The position numbers were made by a program, and so were the translations under genes. From Streptococcus suis (GTDB lineage Bacteria > Bacillota > Bacilli > Lactobacillales > Streptococcaceae), in contig NZ_POQQ01000040.1 of NCBI RefSeq assembly GCF_002964575.1, forward strand, positions 124,001-188,000: a stretch of 64,000 nucleotides of DNA, in the 5' to 3' direction. This document shows, in pieces, positions 17,841 through 26,873 of the stretch. The notes beneath the pieces are model-generated. The model was not told the origin of the DNA. It made no database searches and was given only the letters and a program-made list of their open reading frames with translations. Position 1 is the first letter of the stretch; each line of letters opens with the position of its first letter.

Positions 17841-18653
17841 TTAACCTGAAACCTCATTATTGTAATATTTCTTTAACTCATCTCCAAATTTTGTAAAGAT
17901 CAAAATCGTAATCATGAGCATGATACACGGGAAAATAACAATCCATGGTGCTTCTTGGATATAAATCCTACCATCATTGATCATGGTTCCCCATTCCGGA
18001 CTAGGTACCTGCGCCCCCAAGCCAATGAAACTCAGACCCGAAATCTCCATGATAACAATGCCCACATCAAAACTCATGGTTGTTAAAATCTGAGGCTTTA
18101 TCATGGGCAAATAATAATTTAGTATGGTTGACCAAAAGCTATTTCCGTACATTTTAGCAGATTTAATGTAGGACTCTTCTTTTAGCTGTAGGGTGATGGA
18201 ACGTGTCAGATAAGCATATTTGGTCCAAGCAACCATACACATAGCCAAGACTGTTTGCTGGAGCCCCACACCTAAAATCCCTACAATAGCAATCACCAAG
18301 ACAATGGCTGGAAAGGCTTGAAAGGCAGTGATAATCAGTAGAACCACCTGGTCAACTCTCCCACCAATTAAACCACTAGAAATACCAATGACGGAACCAA
18401 TGACTACAATCGTAAATAAGACTAAGATACCCGAAAAAATACTTTCTCTACCACCACTCATTACCCTCGCAAAGACTGACCGACCAAGCGCATCAGTCCC
18501 AAACCACTCCGTCTGACTTGGTCCCTGCAAAGCATTGGATAAGTCCACCTTGGTAATACTGTCAGTAAAAAAATAGGGCAATAGATACATCATAGCCAGC
18601 CAAACTAGGAGGATTATTCCTAAAATCAATAATCGTTTATTTCTTATTTGCAT
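17841..18653 (-). CDS. ABC transporter permease, DppC/NikC type
   Basis: A 270-residue inner-membrane permease of the dipeptide/oligopeptide/nickel family with about six membrane segments. Seen: the early QTEWFGTDALGRSVFARV stretch, the hallmark of DppC/NikC proteins, and the EISGLSFIGLGAQVPSPEWGTMI coupling region near residue 205. It pairs with the DppB-type permease upstream, 8 bases away, and is the last gene of the six-gene operon starting at 23685. Substrate could be a peptide, nickel or a metal chelate; the sequence does not decide. Confidence 0.9.
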   Translation of the reverse strand: MQIRNKRLLILGIILLVWLAMMYLLPYFFTDSITKVDLSNALQGPSQTEWFGTDALGRSVFARVMSGGRESIFSGILVLFTIVVIGSVIGISSGLIGGRVDQVVLLIITAFQAFPAIVLVIAIVGILGVGLQQTVLAMCMVAWTKYAYLTRSITLQLKEESYIKSAKMYGNSFWSTILNYYLPMIKPQILTTMSFDVGIVIMEISGLSFIGLGAQVPSPEWGTMINDGRIYIQEAPWIVIFPCIMLMITILIFTKFGDELKKYYNNEVSG

Positions 18654-18661
18654 ACAGACTC

Positions 18662-19597
18662 CTATTTATTTCCCAAGCGTATTTTCGGATTTAACCAAGC
18701 AATCAAAACTTGTGAAACCAGATTGACCGTCAAAACACCCACTGTTACAAAGAGTACGGTCCCTTGTATAATTGGATAATCCTGATTAGCTACTACTGTA
18801 ACAAGGAGCTTTCCCATACCTGGCCAAGAATACAAATGCTCAATAATCGTTACTCCACTAACTAAGGCCCCCAAAGAAAGACTGACTAGGGTAATAATGA
18901 ACGGAACTGTATTTTTTAAAACATCGAAAATGATAATACGCCATTCACTAATTCCCCGTCCCCTTGCTCCTTCTACAAAAGGCATATTAAGTTCCTCTAA
19001 AAAAGCTGTCCGAAGTTGAGGGGTATAAACTGAGGACATGGCCAAAGCCAAGGTGACAACCGGTAAAACAATCCCCAAGGAATTAGCCGTAGATTGCACT
19101 GGAAACCATTTTAAATGTACAGAGAAAATTAAAATAAGAATAATTCCAAAAACGAAGGTAGGAATAGCATTTAAAATCCCGAGTAATGACATAAGGGTCC
19201 TATCAAACAAGCTGTCCTTCTTATAGGCCATGACCAAGGCTGTAGGAATCGATAGCAACAAGGTTGCCAAAAGAATATACATGGACAAATAGAGGGTATT
19301 AGGGAAATAAAATACCAACTGATCCCAAACAGGAGCACCAGTATTGTAGGTCACACCGAAATCAAAGACCACAATTTTTGAAAGCCACCTAAAATACTGA
19401 GTAAGGAAAGGATCGTTTAAACCCAATTTTTCTCTCGTTAAATCCAGTAATTCTTGTGTGACTGGAACACCTTCCTGGTTCAAAATAGCTTCAGCAGGAT
19501 CTCCAGGTGCCAAGTAAGAAAGCAAGAATGAGATAAAACTTACACAAAATAAGATGATGATAAATTTAAGCAATATCTTTGCAATACTTTTTAACAT
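18662..19597 (-). CDS. ABC transporter permease, DppB/NikB type
   Basis: A 311-residue permease. The start is the ATG at 19597-19595, preceded by AAGGAGA. Seen: the YLAPGDPAEAIL motif near residue 29, the DFGVTYNTGAPV segment near 85 found in DppB/NikB proteins, and the cytosolic loop RTAFLEELNMPFVEGARGRG near 196, which contacts the ATPase. Six hydrophobic segments are visible. It forms the membrane channel with the neighbouring DppC-type protein. Confidence 0.9.
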   Translation of the reverse strand: MLKSIAKILLKFIIILFCVSFISFLLSYLAPGDPAEAILNQEGVPVTQELLDLTREKLGLNDPFLTQYFRWLSKIVVFDFGVTYNTGAPVWDQLVFYFPNTLYLSMYILLATLLLSIPTALVMAYKKDSLFDRTLMSLLGILNAIPTFVFGIILILIFSVHLKWFPVQSTANSLGIVLPVVTLALAMSSVYTPQLRTAFLEELNMPFVEGARGRGISEWRIIIFDVLKNTVPFIITLVSLSLGALVSGVTIIEHLYSWPGMGKLLVTVVANQDYPIIQGTVLFVTVGVLTVNLVSQVLIAWLNPKIRLGNK

Positions 19598-19687
19598 GAT
19601 TCTCCTTCCACTCAATCACATAAACTGATATAGACAGTCATCTACAAACGCTGATGCAGCTGTTTCAATTTATTGATGAGTTGCGAA

Positions 19688-20620
19688 CTAGTAAGCAATG
19701 GTTATCAAAGACTCTCCTCTACCGGTGATTAGATTTGCCTTCTGATAAAGGACAGTCCCCGATTCTAAGGCAAAAAAATCCTCCAATACTTCCCCATGTA
19801 TGGTATGTAGCTGACCGATAAACTGACCTTTTTCAACCCTATCTCCAGGTTTTACAAAGCAGAACCAGCAAGCTAAATAACTGCTACTAAATGAATAATA
19901 TTTTTTGTAATAAACCTGCTGTGTCTGATCAGATTCTTTCTCTTCAAAAATATATTCCAGCAACTGAAGCAAAGAAACTTTCATCTTTTGAATATCTTCT
20001 GGCAAACAAGTTCCACTATCTCCTTGCTCTATTAGAATACTGGGTATTTTATAGTCAATAGCTGCTGCCTGATAAAGTCCCCCTACATTCGAAGAAGCAA
20101 AAATAATTGGACTTCCACTTACTTGGGCAAGTCGTTCAGAAGCTTGAATAGTCGCCATATCTCCTAGTAGAGAATAATAAACATGAGGCGTTAGAAGTTC
20201 CTCTTTATTCCCTCCATGTAAATCTAAGAGATAATCAACATGAGGTAGCAACTTTTCCCTAAAAACCTGCTTTATTTGATAGCTCACGGTCTGATAACAG
20301 TTAGTATCCTGAAATATCCGATTGAGGTTTACCCTATCTTCTGGTACCAGAGTCGTTATTTTTTGATAAAAGCCTGTCAGATTTACTGCATGAAAAAGCA
20401 AGACAGACCCCTCGAATTGTTTCGCCTCAATGTCCTTTACTACAGACATACTGGTTTTCATTCCCACATATTCACAACCATGTATGCCTGCTGTAATCAA
20501 AACCAAGGGATGACTCTCTCTTCCTTTTATCAATGTATAGGGGATCGAATACTCATCCGTAATAGGCATATAAGCCCTAACCAGTGTGTGACTGGGAGTA
20601 TTTTCTATAAGTTCAATCAT
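19688..20620 (-). CDS. Succinylglutamate desuccinylase/aspartoacylase-like zinc hydrolase
   Basis: A protein of about 310 residues in the AstE/AspA (M14-like) family, which cleaves N-acyl groups from amino acids. Seen: GIHGCEYVG near residue 48 with the zinc ligands His and Glu, the RVNLNRIF motif near 100 with substrate-binding Arg/Asn, DLLDLHGGN near 136 with the third zinc ligand His, and a C-terminal barrel-like domain ending VKPGDRVEKGQFIG. The start is ATG at 20620, or the GTG three bases earlier that overlaps the TAG of the ATPase gene. Its place inside a binding-protein ABC operon suggests it processes the imported compound, perhaps an N-acylated amino acid or chelator. That role is inference. 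Confidence 0.82.
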   Translation of the reverse strand: MIELIENTPSHTLVRAYMPITDEYSIPYTLIKGRESHPLVLITAGIHGCEYVGMKTSMSVVKDIEAKQFEGSVLLFHAVNLTGFYQKITTLVPEDRVNLNRIFQDTNCYQTVSYQIKQVFREKLLPHVDYLLDLHGGNKEELLTPHVYYSLLGDMATIQASERLAQVSGSPIIFASSNVGGLYQAAAIDYKIPSILIEQGDSGTCLPEDIQKMKVSLLQLLEYIFEEKESDQTQQVYYKKYYSFSSSYLACWFCFVKPGDRVEKGQFIGQLHTIHGEVLEDFFALESGTVLYQKANLITGRGESLITIAY

Positions 20621-20622
20621 CA

Positions 20623-21366
20623 CTAAAATCTTCCATAGGCTTCCAAAAGCAACTGAGTATAACTAGTCTGAGGGTGATTGACCAAGGTCAAGGTATCTGC
20701 CTGTTCAATGATTTGACCATCTTTTAAAACAATAATCTGCTCACAAAACTGGCTGACCAGGGCAATATCATGACCGATAAAAAGAAAAGCGGCATCATGC
20801 TTTTCTTTTATTTCTCCCAATAACTTCATAATATCCGCCTGAATGGTCACATCCAAGGCACTGGTCACTTCATCACAAATGATAAGCGAGGGATGCAGTA
20901 ACAAGGCTCTGGCAATACTGGCACGCTGACACTCACCACCACTTAATTGATGGGGAAATTGATAAAGATGCTGTTCTCTTAATCCAACTTCTGAAACTGC
21001 TCTTACCAAGACATCTATTTTTTGCTCACCAGGAAACAGCTTAAAATTATCAATGACCTCCTCTAAACTTTCCTTAATTGTCCTCTTAGGATGAAAATAC
21101 TCCTGAGGATTTTGAGGAATATACTGTACCGCCCTATAGAATTCCTTAGGTGAAAATGTTTGGAAAGATCGATCTAGTAATTGAACATCCCCCTCTTGAA
21201 TGGTCAGTAATTGACAAATAAGCTGAGCAATGGTGCTTTTTCCACTACCGCTTTCACCAACCAATCCAAGTGCACGCCCAGAAAACAACTCAAAGCTGAT
21301 ATTTTTTATACCTACATCTTTTTTATAAAAGTATGTTAGATTGTGACATTGTAAAATACGCTTCAT
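20623..21366 (-). CDS. ABC transporter ATPase, DppF/NikE type
   Basis: A 247-residue ATPase of the peptide/nickel family. Seen: Walker A GESGSGKST near residue 36, Q-loop VQYIPQNPQEYFHP near 86, signature LSGGECQRASIARALL near 141, Walker B LIICDEVTSALD near 161, and the H-loop FIGHDIAL. It works as a pair with the next ATPase and energises the two permeases. The stop overlaps the start region of the hydrolase gene, so the two are coupled. Confidence 0.92.
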   Translation of the reverse strand: MKRILQCHNLTYFYKKDVGIKNISFELFSGRALGLVGESGSGKSTIAQLICQLLTIQEGDVQLLDRSFQTFSPKEFYRAVQYIPQNPQEYFHPKRTIKESLEEVIDNFKLFPGEQKIDVLVRAVSEVGLREQHLYQFPHQLSGGECQRASIARALLLHPSLIICDEVTSALDVTIQADIMKLLGEIKEKHDAAFLFIGHDIALVSQFCEQIIVLKDGQIIEQADTLTLVNHPQTSYTQLLLEAYGRF

Positions 21367-21381
21367 TTTCTACACCTGCTT

Positions 21382-22149
21382 CTATACTGTTCTTATAGTT
21401 GGAATGGCATCCAGTAACTTTCTTGTATAGGTTTCTTGTGGTTTAGACAAAACCTCACCTGTCTTTCCAGTTTCAACAATCTTGCCATCCTTCATCACAA
21501 CCAATCTTTCTGAAATATCCTTGGCAACGCTCATATCATGAGTGACAATCAGCAGGGACACCCCTTCATTTTGATGCAATCGTTTTAAAAGATTGACTAA
21601 TGTTTTTTTATTTAAAGCATCTAGGGCACTGGTCGGCTCATCTGCCAAGAGTAACTTAGGTCTTGCTACCAAGGCAAGCGCTATTCCTATCCGTTGCATC
21701 TGTCCCCCACTAAATTCAAAGGGATACTTATTGATGATTTCATTGCTATAAGGCAAGTCTACCAAGGCAAAACATTCTTCTAAGGTTCGCAAATCAGTCC
21801 TATACTTGCTGTAGGTCTGATACAAATCTCTATAATGTGATTTTATGGTTCGTTTTTCATTAAAACTTAGTGTAGCATTCTGGGTAATCCAAGCAATATC
21901 AATACCAATAAAAGGCAACTCTTGCCTTTTATTGGTTAATTCGATTGTCTGGTCCTCAAACTGAATATGCCCAGCCGTCTGCCTTAAATTTGCAAGAGGA
22001 AGAGCTAGGATACCCTTGATTAAGGTTGTCTTACCACTCCCACTTTCACCAACAATCGCTACACTTTCTCCACTTTTCAAGTGAAGAGTTATTCCTTGCA
22101 GAATATCATTTGTTGGAGATGAGATGGTTAACTGGTTGATCTGTAACAT
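21382..22149 (-). CDS. ABC transporter ATPase, DppD/NikD type
   Basis: A 255-residue ATPase. Seen: Walker A GESGSGKTTL near residue 34, signature FSGGQMQRIGIALALV near 147, Walker B LLLADEPTSALD near 168, and the H-loop VTHDMSV. It lacks the long C-terminal extension with the iron-sulphur-type Cys motif that many full-length DppD proteins carry, and is nearer to NikD in length. It lies 3 bases downstream of the binding protein gene. Confidence 0.92.
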   Translation of the reverse strand: MLQINQLTISSPTNDILQGITLHLKSGESVAIVGESGSGKTTLIKGILALPLANLRQTAGHIQFEDQTIELTNKRQELPFIGIDIAWITQNATLSFNEKRTIKSHYRDLYQTYSKYRTDLRTLEECFALVDLPYSNEIINKYPFEFSGGQMQRIGIALALVARPKLLLADEPTSALDALNKKTLVNLLKRLHQNEGVSLLIVTHDMSVAKDISERLVVMKDGKIVETGKTGEVLSKPQETYTRKLLDAIPTIRTV

Positions 22150-22152
22150 CTT

Positions 22153-23685
22153 CTATTCCTTCACAATCTGATTTGTTACATGATAGTAATCGGTTGCGTG
22201 AGATTCAAATCCCTGAATATTGTTGTTCATGACAAGTGCTACTTTGAAATGACCAATGTAGGTAAAGATATAATCCTCATCTACCAATTTTTGAATTTGT
22301 TTACTCAATTCACTACGCGTTGCTTGGTCAGGCTCTACCTGTAACTGATCAATAAGGCTATCTACTGCTGGATTTGAATAGTGGGCAATATTGGCAGATC
22401 CGTTAGTATAAAAGACACTCTTGTAATAAGCATATGGATCACCGATCGGTGCCGCAACAACGGTATAGGTTAAGACATCGTATTTATTCTCAGAAACCGC
22501 CGTAGTCGGTTTATCCACAGTAATGACCTCCGAATCAATACCAACTTCCTTTAATTGTTGTTGATAGGCTTGAACGGATAAAGGCATTTCTGCAAGACGG
22601 TTATATGTAATCAAATCTAACTTGATATTTTGACCATTTGCCTCTCTTAGTCCATCACCATTTGTATCTTTATAGCCAGCTTCATCCAATAATTGTACTG
22701 CTTTCTCTACATTGTATTCATGAACACTTGTTCCCAAGGCAAATTCAAAATTATTAGGAAAGGCTGTATCTGCCACCTTAGCTGCTCCTTTAAATAAGGA
22801 GGACGTATAGGTTTCCTTGTCCACTAAACTATCAAGGGCTTGGCGGAATGTTTTATCTTGACCTTCTGGTTGTTCCAAGTTATAGCTAAATTGAACATAT
22901 CTTGAACCCTCAACTTCACTGGTTTTAAAATTGGTACTATCTGATTTGAAGGTTTCTAAGTTAGCATACGGCAAGCCATAAACAGCATCTACTTCACCTG
23001 ATTTGAGCGCAGCGGCAATGGCTGTTGCATCTGTAAAATACTTAATATTTATGTTCGTTGTTTTTGGTTTTCCTGCCCAATATCCCTCGTAGGCTTCTAA
23101 TTCAACACCGCTTTCAGGTATATATTTCATCATTTTATAAGGTCCTGTTGCCACTGGTCCTTGTTTGGCTATTGGCTCTGCAGCAACATCTATAATGACT
23201 GAATAGGGTTCTGCCAATAGATTGGCCATAATCGGTTGTCTTTGCTCTGTTTTTATAATAACTGTTTGACCATCTGCACTGATAGACACAATCCCCAAGT
23301 CTGCCTTGGCACGATCGCTTTTAGAAATAAGATACTCTAGCGACTCCTTTACCTTCTGCCCTGTCATTTTTTCACCATTTTGGAAGGTAATGTTATCCTT
23401 TAAGGTAATTTTCCACTCTACATCACTGACTGATTCGATTTTTTCAGCTAACCAAGGTTCTACTTGTAAATCGTTGTTCAATTTGAACAAGGTTTCCCCC
23501 ACACCATAACGGACTGTGAACCAGCCATTATAATCTTCAGCAGGATGGATATTAGCTGGCAATTGTGAATAACCAATATTGATAGTGGTATTGGTTCCAC
23601 CTGGACTTGTTTGAGTAGGTACGCATGCTCCCAAGGTCAAGGCAGCCATTCCCATCAGCAACAGTTTTTTATAATGTTTCATCAC
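22153..23685 (-). CDS. Family 5 extracellular solute-binding lipoprotein
   Basis: A 510-residue lipoprotein with the lipobox LTLGAC (Cys at residue 21). Seen: the early GETLFKLNNDLQVEPWLAEK segment, the WKITLKDNITFQNGEKMTG region near 91, which is the family 5 signature, and the hinge and C-terminal segments usual for peptide- or nickel-binding proteins. It captures the substrate outside the membrane for the two permeases and two ATPases downstream. It is the first gene of the operon; AT-rich palindromes at 23706-23724 and 23791-23805 lie upstream. No His-rich metal site is evident. Confidence 0.9.
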   Translation of the reverse strand: MMKHYKKLLLMGMAALTLGACVPTQTSPGGTNTTINIGYSQLPANIHPAEDYNGWFTVRYGVGETLFKLNNDLQVEPWLAEKIESVSDVEWKITLKDNITFQNGEKMTGQKVKESLEYLISKSDRAKADLGIVSISADGQTVIIKTEQRQPIMANLLAEPYSVIIDVAAEPIAKQGPVATGPYKMMKYIPESGVELEAYEGYWAGKPKTTNINIKYFTDATAIAAALKSGEVDAVYGLPYANLETFKSDSTNFKTSEVEGSRYVQFSYNLEQPEGQDKTFRQALDSLVDKETYTSSLFKGAAKVADTAFPNNFEFALGTSVHEYNVEKAVQLLDEAGYKDTNGDGLREANGQNIKLDLITYNRLAEMPLSVQAYQQQLKEVGIDSEVITVDKPTTAVSENKYDVLTYTVVAAPIGDPYAYYKSVFYTNGSANIAHYSNPAVDSLIDQLQVEPDQATRSELSKQIQKLVDEDYIFTYIGHFKVALVMNNNIQGFESHATDYYHVTNQIVKE

Positions 23686-23704
23686 AAAAACTCCTTATAT
23701 GTAG

Positions 23705-23725
23705 ATATTTATATATTATAAATAT
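23705..23725. promoter_or_regulatory. AT-rich palindrome upstream of the family 5 ABC operon
   Basis: Nine-base arms ATATTTATA and TATAAATAT are separated by three bases, a perfect inverted repeat 20 bases before the first ATG. It may be an operator or lie on the transcription start region. The regulator is not identified. Confidence 0.4.
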
Positions 23726-23790
23726 AGTATATCAATTTCTCCAGAAATGTAAAGAGCATAAAAAATTTTTTTGTTAATTTTTTCAATTAT

Positions 23791-23805
23791 TTCTAATCAT
23801 TAGAA
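23791..23805. promoter_or_regulatory. 7-1-7 Fur-family-like box
   Basis: TTCTAATCATTAGAA is a perfect 7-1-7 inverted repeat with the TAATNATTA core shared by Fur, PerR and Zur boxes. A second, spaced repeat AGAAT-GACT-ATTCT follows at 23802-23815. The box lies about 105 bases before the ABC operon start. Assignment to a given Fur-family member is inference. Confidence 0.4.
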
Positions 23806-23889
23806 TGACTATTCTTAAGAGCATGCTCGGTGTTGTTGAAAGCAAAACACATGTGCACAATTAAGGGCTTTGCCTAAAATGATTGCAAA

Positions 23890-23913
23890 CAAAAAACCCG
23901 CAAAAGCGAGTTT
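23890..23913 (-). terminator. Terminator of the acyltransferase gene
   Basis: On the minus strand AAACTCGC pairs with GCGGGTTT (one G-T pair) around TTTT and is followed by a T-run. Confidence 0.8.
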
Positions 23914-23919
23914 AAAAAT

Positions 23920-24663
23920 TTACTTATCGAGTTTAGTACTTGGTTGCCAGAAGAAGCTGGCAATATAGCTAAAGACATAGGTCAGGCCCAAGATAAGGGC
24001 AACCAGTATCAGAACTGGAATACGATAGATATAGGTCAAGATATTTGGTTTCTTCTTGGTTTGGAAAGAGGCAGCAAGGTCATCTAATCGCTTGAATTCC
24101 ACCTCGATTCGGCTAGTTACTTCTGCTGTACCTGCATCATCCATACGCTTGATGTCCGAAACATCGATAGGATTTCCAAAAACCACATCGATTCGCTCAC
24201 CAGCTAAGAGCCCCTTGATAGTCATGGGACCCACATAGGTGGCTGGCATGAGTTTGACCTTGGCAGACTTGGCAATAACCGCCACACCACCTTTTAATTC
24301 AGAGGAATGACGGCTACCAGATGGGAACATAACAAGCGAACGGTCACTTTTTTTCAACATGTTAACTGGATACTTAATGGCTGCCATACCAGGATTTTCA
24401 CGGTCAATGGGAAAGGCTCCACATTTTGAAATCCACCAGCCAAAACCGCGGTCCTTGAAAAGTTCTTTTTTGGCCATAAAGATGAACTGCTTAGGAGCAG
24501 CTGCGTAGCCCAGAAAGACTGGATCCCAGAAGGTTTTGTGCGGAGCGATAAGAATATAATTTTCCTCCTGCGGCAAAATATTTTCTCTGTCATGGTAATG
24601 AATATTACCATTGATGGCCCACAACAAGAATGTTAATAGCGTTCGTAGATAAGAATAAAACAT
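23920..24663 (-). CDS. PlsC-like 1-acyl-glycerol-3-phosphate acyltransferase
   Basis: A 247-residue membrane-associated enzyme that puts a second acyl chain on lysophosphatidate or a similar lipid. The start is ATG at 24663-24661 with AAGGAG 7 bases upstream. Seen: an N-terminal hydrophobic segment, the catalytic APHKTFWDP (the HX4D motif variant) near residue 40, the FPSGSRH segment near 112 in the place of the FPEGTRS motif, and a C-terminal membrane helix. Streptococci usually have one housekeeping PlsC plus extra copies; which one this is cannot be said. Confidence 0.85.
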   Translation of the reverse strand: MFYSYLRTLLTFLLWAINGNIHYHDRENILPQEENYILIAPHKTFWDPVFLGYAAAPKQFIFMAKKELFKDRGFGWWISKCGAFPIDRENPGMAAIKYPVNMLKKSDRSLVMFPSGSRHSSELKGGVAVIAKSAKVKLMPATYVGPMTIKGLLAGERIDVVFGNPIDVSDIKRMDDAGTAEVTSRIEVEFKRLDDLAASFQTKKKPNILTYIYRIPVLILVALILGLTYVFSYIASFFWQPSTKLDK

Positions 24664-24808
24664 AGACTTCTCCTTTTTCAATCCCTCCTATTATAGCATA
24701 AATTTGTTTCAGGAAGAAATGTCATATGTAATCATTTTAACAATCAAAAAGCCTTTATTTACAAAGTCCAGACTTGTAAAAACCACTAGATAGGTTTACA
24801 ATAGAAAC

Positions 24809-26254
24809 ATGATTACAATTGAACGAGTATTAGACACCTTAAAAGCGGATGACAACTTCCGCCAGATCAAACAAAATAATCAGACTGACAGCACTTGGAC
24901 AGATGTCCAGTTCGACGCTCTCAGCTATGACAGCCGAACGGTCAGCCCTACGACCCTCTTTTTTGCCAAGGGTTTGGCCTTTAAGAAGGAATTTTTGGAA
25001 AAGGCTATTGAAAACGGACTTGCTTTTTATGTGTCTGAAATCGACCATGCAGTCGGTATTCCTGCCATTCTGGTCAAGGACATCAAGCAGGCAATGAGCT
25101 TGATTGCCATGGAATTTCATGGTCATCCCCAGAAAAAGCTCAAACTTTTGGCCTTCACCGGCACCAAGGGTAAGACAACCTCGGCTTATTTTGCCTTTAA
25201 CATTCTCAACATCAACCACAAGCCTGCCATGCTTTCGACCATGAACACTACCCTGGACGGCAAAACCTTCTTCAAATCTGCCCTGACCACTCCTGAAAGT
25301 CTGGACCTAATTGCCATGATGGCGGAGGCGGTTCAAAACGGCATGACCCACCTGATTATGGAAGTGTCCAGCCAGGCCTATCTGGTCAAGCGGGTTTACG
25401 GGCTGACCTTTGATGTCGGCGTCTTCCTCAACATCAGCCCCGACCACATTGGGCCCATTGAGCACCCGACATTTGAGGACTATTTCTACCACAAGCGTCT
25501 TTTGATGGACAATAGCAGAGCAGTTATTGTCAATGCTGGCATGGACCATTTTGAAGTGGTGAAAGAGCAAGTCATCTCCAAAGACCATGACTTTTATGGA
25601 CCGACTTCTGAAAATGAAATCACCCAGTCAGCAGGTTTTGACTTCACAGCGACCGGCAAATTAGCTGGCCACTATGACATCCAACTGATCGGTGGCTTCA
25701 ACCAAGAAAATGCCATCGCAGCTGGACTGGCCTGTCTCCGCTTGGGTGCAAGTCTGGAAGACATTCACACAGGAATTGCCCAAACCAATGTCCCTGGCCG
25801 TATGGAAGTCCTGACTCAACAAAACGGAGCCAAGGTTTTTGTAGACTACGCCCACAACGGTGACAGTGTGAAAAAGCTAATCGATGTCGTCTTGGAACAC
25901 CAGACAGGCAAGGTGATTTTAATTCTGGGAGCTCCTGGCAATAAGGGAGAAAGTCGCCGCAAGGACTTCGGTCTGCTGCTCAATGACTATCCGCAGATTG
26001 AGGTGATTCTGACAGCTGATGACCCCAACCGTGAGGACCCTGCTGAAATTGCCCAGCAAATCCGCGCCCACATGACCCGACCAAGTGAGTTCATCTTAGA
26101 CCGCGAAGAAGCCATTCGCACAGCTATGAGCCAAACTGCTACTTCTCAAGATGCCGTCATCATTGCAGGCAAGGGAGCTGATGCCTACCAGATTGTCAAT
26201 GACCAGCGTCAAGACTATGCAGGCGACCTTGAAATCGCTAAAAAATATCGATAA
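24809..26254 (+). CDS. murE: UDP-N-acetylmuramoyl-tripeptide synthetase, L-lysine adding
   Basis: A 481-residue cytosolic ligase that adds the third stem residue to UDP-MurNAc-L-Ala-D-Glu in peptidoglycan synthesis. Seen: the SYDSRTVSP substrate loop near residue 39, the ATP loop GTKGKTT at 118-124, the [12 protein letters not shown] segment near 209, GRMEVL near 330, and DDPN at 404-407. DDPN in place of DNPR is the mark of enzymes that use L-lysine rather than diaminopimelate, which fits a streptococcal wall. It is monocistronic, ending in a perfect 13-bp terminator. Confidence 0.95.
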   Translation: MITIERVLDTLKADDNFRQIKQNNQTDSTWTDVQFDALSYDSRTVSPTTLFFAKGLAFKKEFLEKAIENGLAFYVSEIDHAVGIPAILVKDIKQAMSLIAMEFHGHPQKKLKLLAFTGTKGKTTSAYFAFNILNINHKPAMLSTMNTTLDGKTFFKSALTTPESLDLIAMMAEAVQNGMTHLIMEVSSQAYLVKRVYGLTFDVGVFLNISPDHIGPIEHPTFEDYFYHKRLLMDNSRAVIVNAGMDHFEVVKEQVISKDHDFYGPTSENEITQSAGFDFTATGKLAGHYDIQLIGGFNQENAIAAGLACLRLGASLEDIHTGIAQTNVPGRMEVLTQQNGAKVFVDYAHNGDSVKKLIDVVLEHQTGKVILILGAPGNKGESRRKDFGLLLNDYPQIEVILTADDPNREDPAEIAQQIRAHMTRPSEFILDREEAIRTAMSQTATSQDAVIIAGKGADAYQIVNDQRQDYAGDLEIAKKYR

Positions 26255-26259
26255 ACCCA

Positions 26260-26299
26260 AAACAAGCCATCGTTCCCTTTGGAGCGATGGCTTGTTTCA
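26260..26299. terminator. Bidirectional terminator between murE and the small membrane protein gene
   Basis: A perfect 13-bp stem, AAACAAGCCATCG (26260-26272) with CGATGGCTTGTTT (26285-26297), lies between converging genes. Confidence 0.9.
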
Positions 26300-26300
26300 G

Positions 26301-26666
26301 TCATTCTGACAATTTCTTATTAACTAGCAAATAATGGCGAACAAGGTAAAGAGTAAGCAAGACCAACAAATAGAAGAAGACCATCTTATTGGGCACTGCA
26401 AAACCAACTATTCCACTGTCACGCAGAAGGCTGCTAGTCAGTCCCCCTAAAAAAGTGACTAGCAAAAATCTCTTCCTACTTGGTTTGTGAAAGAAGGGCA
26501 GGTACACAATGGGAAGGAGAAACAACTGGAGGAAAAAGAGGCTATAGTCTTTGTCATGGACAAACTGGATCAGGCTTGTCAGCACCAACAGCATACTAGA
26601 TATACAAAGGGCACTCAATAGATAGCTATCCAATAGACTTCTATCTTCTCGCCATAGGCTATTCAT
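26301..26666 (-). CDS. Small membrane protein of unknown function
   Basis: A 121-residue protein with four hydrophobic segments (near residues 10-32, 39-57, 65-83 and 93-113) and short positively charged loops. GGAGG lies before the ATG. No family was recognised. It converges on murE and is divergent from the siderophore operon, with which it shares a 200-base upstream region. Confidence 0.65.
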   Translation of the reverse strand: MNSLWREDRSLLDSYLLSALCISSMLLVLTSLIQFVHDKDYSLFFLQLFLLPIVYLPFFHKPSRKRFLLVTFLGGLTSSLLRDSGIVGFAVPNKMVFFYLLVLLTLYLVRHYLLVNKKLSE

Positions 26667-26776
26667 AGAACATTCCTCCTATATCTTATTTCTATAGATA
26701 TTATAACATTATAGAAAATACTAAACAAATATAATTCTGCTTCCGCCCAGCATTCCCCTGTGCTTAGTTAGCATTT

Positions 26777-26791
26777 TTATAATCATTCTTA
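26777..26791. promoter_or_regulatory. PerR/Fur-like box upstream of the siderophore operon
   Basis: TTATAATCATTCTTA has a perfect left arm and 5 of 7 right-arm matches to the PerR consensus TTATAATNATTATAA. It lies 50 bases upstream of the likely promoter (-10 TATAAT at 26840-26845). Iron or peroxide control fits the function of the genes; the exact regulator is inference. Confidence 0.45.
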
Positions 26792-26873
26792 TTAGATTAA
26801 AATTGTCAGAAAAATCTTTGTTTATCCTAAAAACTATGATATAATGGATTTCAATGTGAGTAAAGGAGGGTGT

